A stretch of DNA of 64,000 bases, taken from JANPLD01 sp031426355 (GTDB lineage Bacteria > Pseudomonadota > Alphaproteobacteria > Rickettsiales > UBA8987). Shown here one piece after another: positions 62,449 to 64,000 of the stretch. Below the pieces are notes generated by a model. The model was not told the DNA's origin. It did not search any database and saw only the letters and a program-made list of their open reading frames with translations. Each line of letters opens with the position of its first letter. Positions within the stretch are counted from its first letter, which is position 1. The position numbers were made by a program, and so were the translations under genes. The DNA is taken from assembly GCA_031426355.1 (NCBI GenBank), contig JANPLD010000045.1, positions 1-64,000 of the forward strand, read 5' to 3'.

Positions 62449-63226
62449 TTTTAAACATAATCTTTTGTCTTTATCTGATGCTGTCATTTCCGGCGATGGC
62501 AGGCTTGTTATTGATGGCCTAAAACAAAACTCAAGAATATCAAAAGCAAAACAGCTTTCTGTTTATACTGAAGGATATATTGAAAGACTCTTAAAAGCGG
62601 TGGAATCAGACTTCCCAACTCTTATTTATTATTTTGAAAAATATAAAAATAGAAAGGAGCTCCAGAATATAATTCTTTCATTCATAAAAGAAAATCCATC
62701 AAGGTCATATAATCTGGATAAATACCCTCTCGGGTTTTATAATTTCTTCATTAAAAATTGTAATGATGAATTTGCAAAAGATTTGGCGCTACTTGAGCAT
62801 AATATAATTGAAGTTTTCCAAGCGCCCGATTCTGATTCCCTACTGCCGCAAAAACTTGCCAACCTTTCTGAAGAGCAGTTAGCAAACACAAAGTTCAAAT
62901 TAAGAACAGCGAGTTGTTTAAGGGAGTTTGATTATAACGTAGAAAAATTCCTTTCTGATTTTCGGGCTGAAATATTTTCTGATCCTATAAAAGTAAAGAC
63001 CTGTTTATTCATTTGCCGTCATAATAATGAGGTTATAAGACACCTTATTAATAGTATCGAATATTTAATATTAAAAGAAATAGGGCAGGGTAATAGTTTT
63101 TCTGAATCTCTTAATAAGGTTATAGAGCTATCTCCTTTAGCCGAAAATATAGTTGCTCAAAACCTGCAATCCTGGTTTTCAAAATGGTTAATCGAAGGCT
63201 TTTTTGATACCCAAGTTATATTATAG
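62441..63226 (+). CDS. bufC: BufC partner protein (DUF2063)
   Basis: A 261-residue protein with GTG start (62441) inside the end of bufB. The N-terminal DUF2063 helical domain has the pattern KAKQLSVYTEGYIERLLKAV then ESDFPTLIYYF; the C-terminal half is less conserved and includes LENFE-free helical segments. DUF2063 proteins bind MNIO enzymes and are thought to recognise and present the precursor peptide. It is the last gene of the bufABC unit; no terminator is obvious in the 130 bp after it. Confidence 0.9.
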   Translation: MNDFKHNLLSLSDAVISGDGRLVIDGLKQNSRISKAKQLSVYTEGYIERLLKAVESDFPTLIYYFEKYKNRKELQNIILSFIKENPSRSYNLDKYPLGFYNFFIKNCNDEFAKDLALLEHNIIEVFQAPDSDSLLPQKLANLSEEQLANTKFKLRTASCLREFDYNVEKFLSDFRAEIFSDPIKVKTCLFICRHNNEVIRHLINSIEYLILKEIGQGNSFSESLNKVIELSPLAENIVAQNLQSWFSKWLIEGFFDTQVIL

Positions 63227-63296
63227 CTATAGAATTCAGTTGGTTAATTTAATCCAAGCTATAGGTTAAAATATTATTTAAATTTTACTAATATTG

Positions 63297-63325
63297 TTGA
63301 TTTTAACGAATAATTAACCTATTAT
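63297..63325 (+). promoter_or_regulatory. Sigma70-type promoter of the terminal gene
   Basis: TTGATT (63297-63302), 17-bp spacer, TATTAT (63320-63325), 32 bp before the start codon of the gene at 63358. Confidence 0.6.
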
Positions 63326-63357
63326 AGCTAAATGATGTAATATAACCTAATACTTAT

Positions 63358-64000
63358 ATGACCCGCAATAACTCAAGCATTAAATCTAACGAATCTTCTA
63401 TAAAAGCAGATTCTACAAAAAAAGTTGATGAGTCAGAATTAAAATCAAGTAGCTGTTATAATAATATAAGTGTTAACTCTACTATCAGACCGGCCAATAA
63501 TGCAGCAGTTACTGACCCTATGGTTAATAAATCCAGTGAGACAACTGCTCAAGTGGCAAAAGTTGCATCGCAACTAACATCTCAGCCTTTAATTCCTTTG
63601 GCGCATGCAAATCAAGCTTTAGGTGGAGTATCTGCGCAACAAGTTGTAAATTCTAATGCAACAATATCTGCGGCTGCAATACAATCTACCAGTGCAGCAG
63701 CGATTGTAGCTTCTGCAGTAATGGATAATATAAGAAGTATTACCGATGAGATCAAAAAAACTATAAATGATTATAATACAGCTATATCAAGTCTTGGAAG
63801 TTCAAACTCTTCAGCAAATACACTTGATAATATTTCTGCAAGTTTTAAATCTTTATTAAGTGATCTACTTACAGATTTTTCTAAATCATTAACTAGTACG
63901 GTTGAAACCAAAGCTGATGATGCGGTCCAGGATTCCTCTGACCCAACAGATTCTACTGTAACTCCCCCGGATAATCATGAGGGAAGTAATTCTACAGATG
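63358..64000 (+). CDS. N-terminal part of a Ser/Asn/Ala/Thr-rich protein, possibly a large secreted protein
   Basis: An open frame from ATG 63358 continues past the end of the window (214 codons visible). There is no signal peptide. The first 60 residues are polar (MTRNNSSIKSNESSIKADS), residues 60-125 are Ala/Gln/Ser-rich (VNSNATISAAAIQSTSAAAI), a helical part follows (NIRSITDEIKKTINDYN), then an acidic Thr/Ser/Pro linker begins. This composition is common in the cytosolic start of long type I-secreted adhesins or RTX-like proteins, but no repeat or secretion signal is visible yet. It has its own promoter. Confidence 0.6.
   Translation, partial: MTRNNSSIKSNESSIKADSTKKVDESELKSSSCYNNISVNSTIRPANNAAVTDPMVNKSSETTAQVAKVASQLTSQPLIPLAHANQALGGVSAQQVVNSNATISAAAIQSTSAAAIVASAVMDNIRSITDEIKKTINDYNTAISSLGSSNSSANTLDNISASFKSLLSDLLTDFSKSLTSTVETKADDAVQDSSDPTDSTVTPPDNHEGSNSTD

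Noticed and set aside
63358..64000. LapG cleavage motif in the terminal gene
   Set aside because: The visible translation was read through and contains no TAAG, PAAG or AAAG sequence.

Overview
The window is about 64 kb of AT-rich chromosomal DNA from an alphaproteobacterium. The lineage is suggested by the N-terminally extended S9 protein, an RNase E with a long insert in its S1 domain, and a SigF/NrsF-type sigma/anti-sigma pair next to a bufferin operon. Biosynthetic genes (argC, trpA, purK, dxs) argue against an extremely reduced obligate parasite, although the base composition and the candidate effectors would suit a host-associated or predatory lifestyle. No lineage below class can be assigned from the sequence alone.

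Layout. 0-28.7 kb is core-like: ugd, rplM-rpsI with promoter and terminator, argC-trpA, pgk, dsbB, rne, then dxs-amidase-ABC ATPase joined by 4-bp overlaps. Next come a LapG-like periplasmic protease divergent from a membrane protein with a degenerate HD-GYP domain, a DD-carboxypeptidase, a 981-aa protein of unknown function with helix-turn-helix-like segments, and an asparagine-synthetase-like protein with a broken PPi loop. A five-gene CzcCBA-type metal efflux operon follows, with an unusually short adaptor and two small Cys-containing secreted proteins.

28.7-47.0 kb is an accessory region built around tRNA-Arg(CCT). One intact tRNA is accompanied by six orphan half-tRNAs and one scar. All break at the anticodon-loop sequence TTCCTAA, so they look like att sites. 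Two families of short paired repeats lie 80-140 bp from these cores and look like integrase arm sites. Integrase, phospholipase-D nuclease and TauE genes are present as remnants. Intact cargo includes an HExxH protease-like protein, a transglutaminase-like protein, a pseudopilin-like protein, a 409-aa protein with a peptidoglycan-binding-like start, an OmpA lipoprotein, and a hybrid histidine kinase/receiver/HPt phosphorelay. A broken TIR gene is also present.

47.0-59 kb returns to core-like genes: gpsA, purK, typA, a TauE/SafE permease, a lipoprotein and an AcrAB/NodT-type tripartite efflux operon, then a DUF445 protein and a cold-shock gene with a long leader. 59.5-63.2 kb is a complete bufferin (copper-chelating RiPP) locus: DoxX, ECF sigma, NrsF, BufA precursor, BufB MNIO enzyme and BufC. 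Two matching GTAACC-N15/16-CGAA promoters face DoxX and bufA, and a terminator hairpin lies between bufA and bufB. The window ends inside a Ser/Asn/Ala-rich gene with its own promoter.
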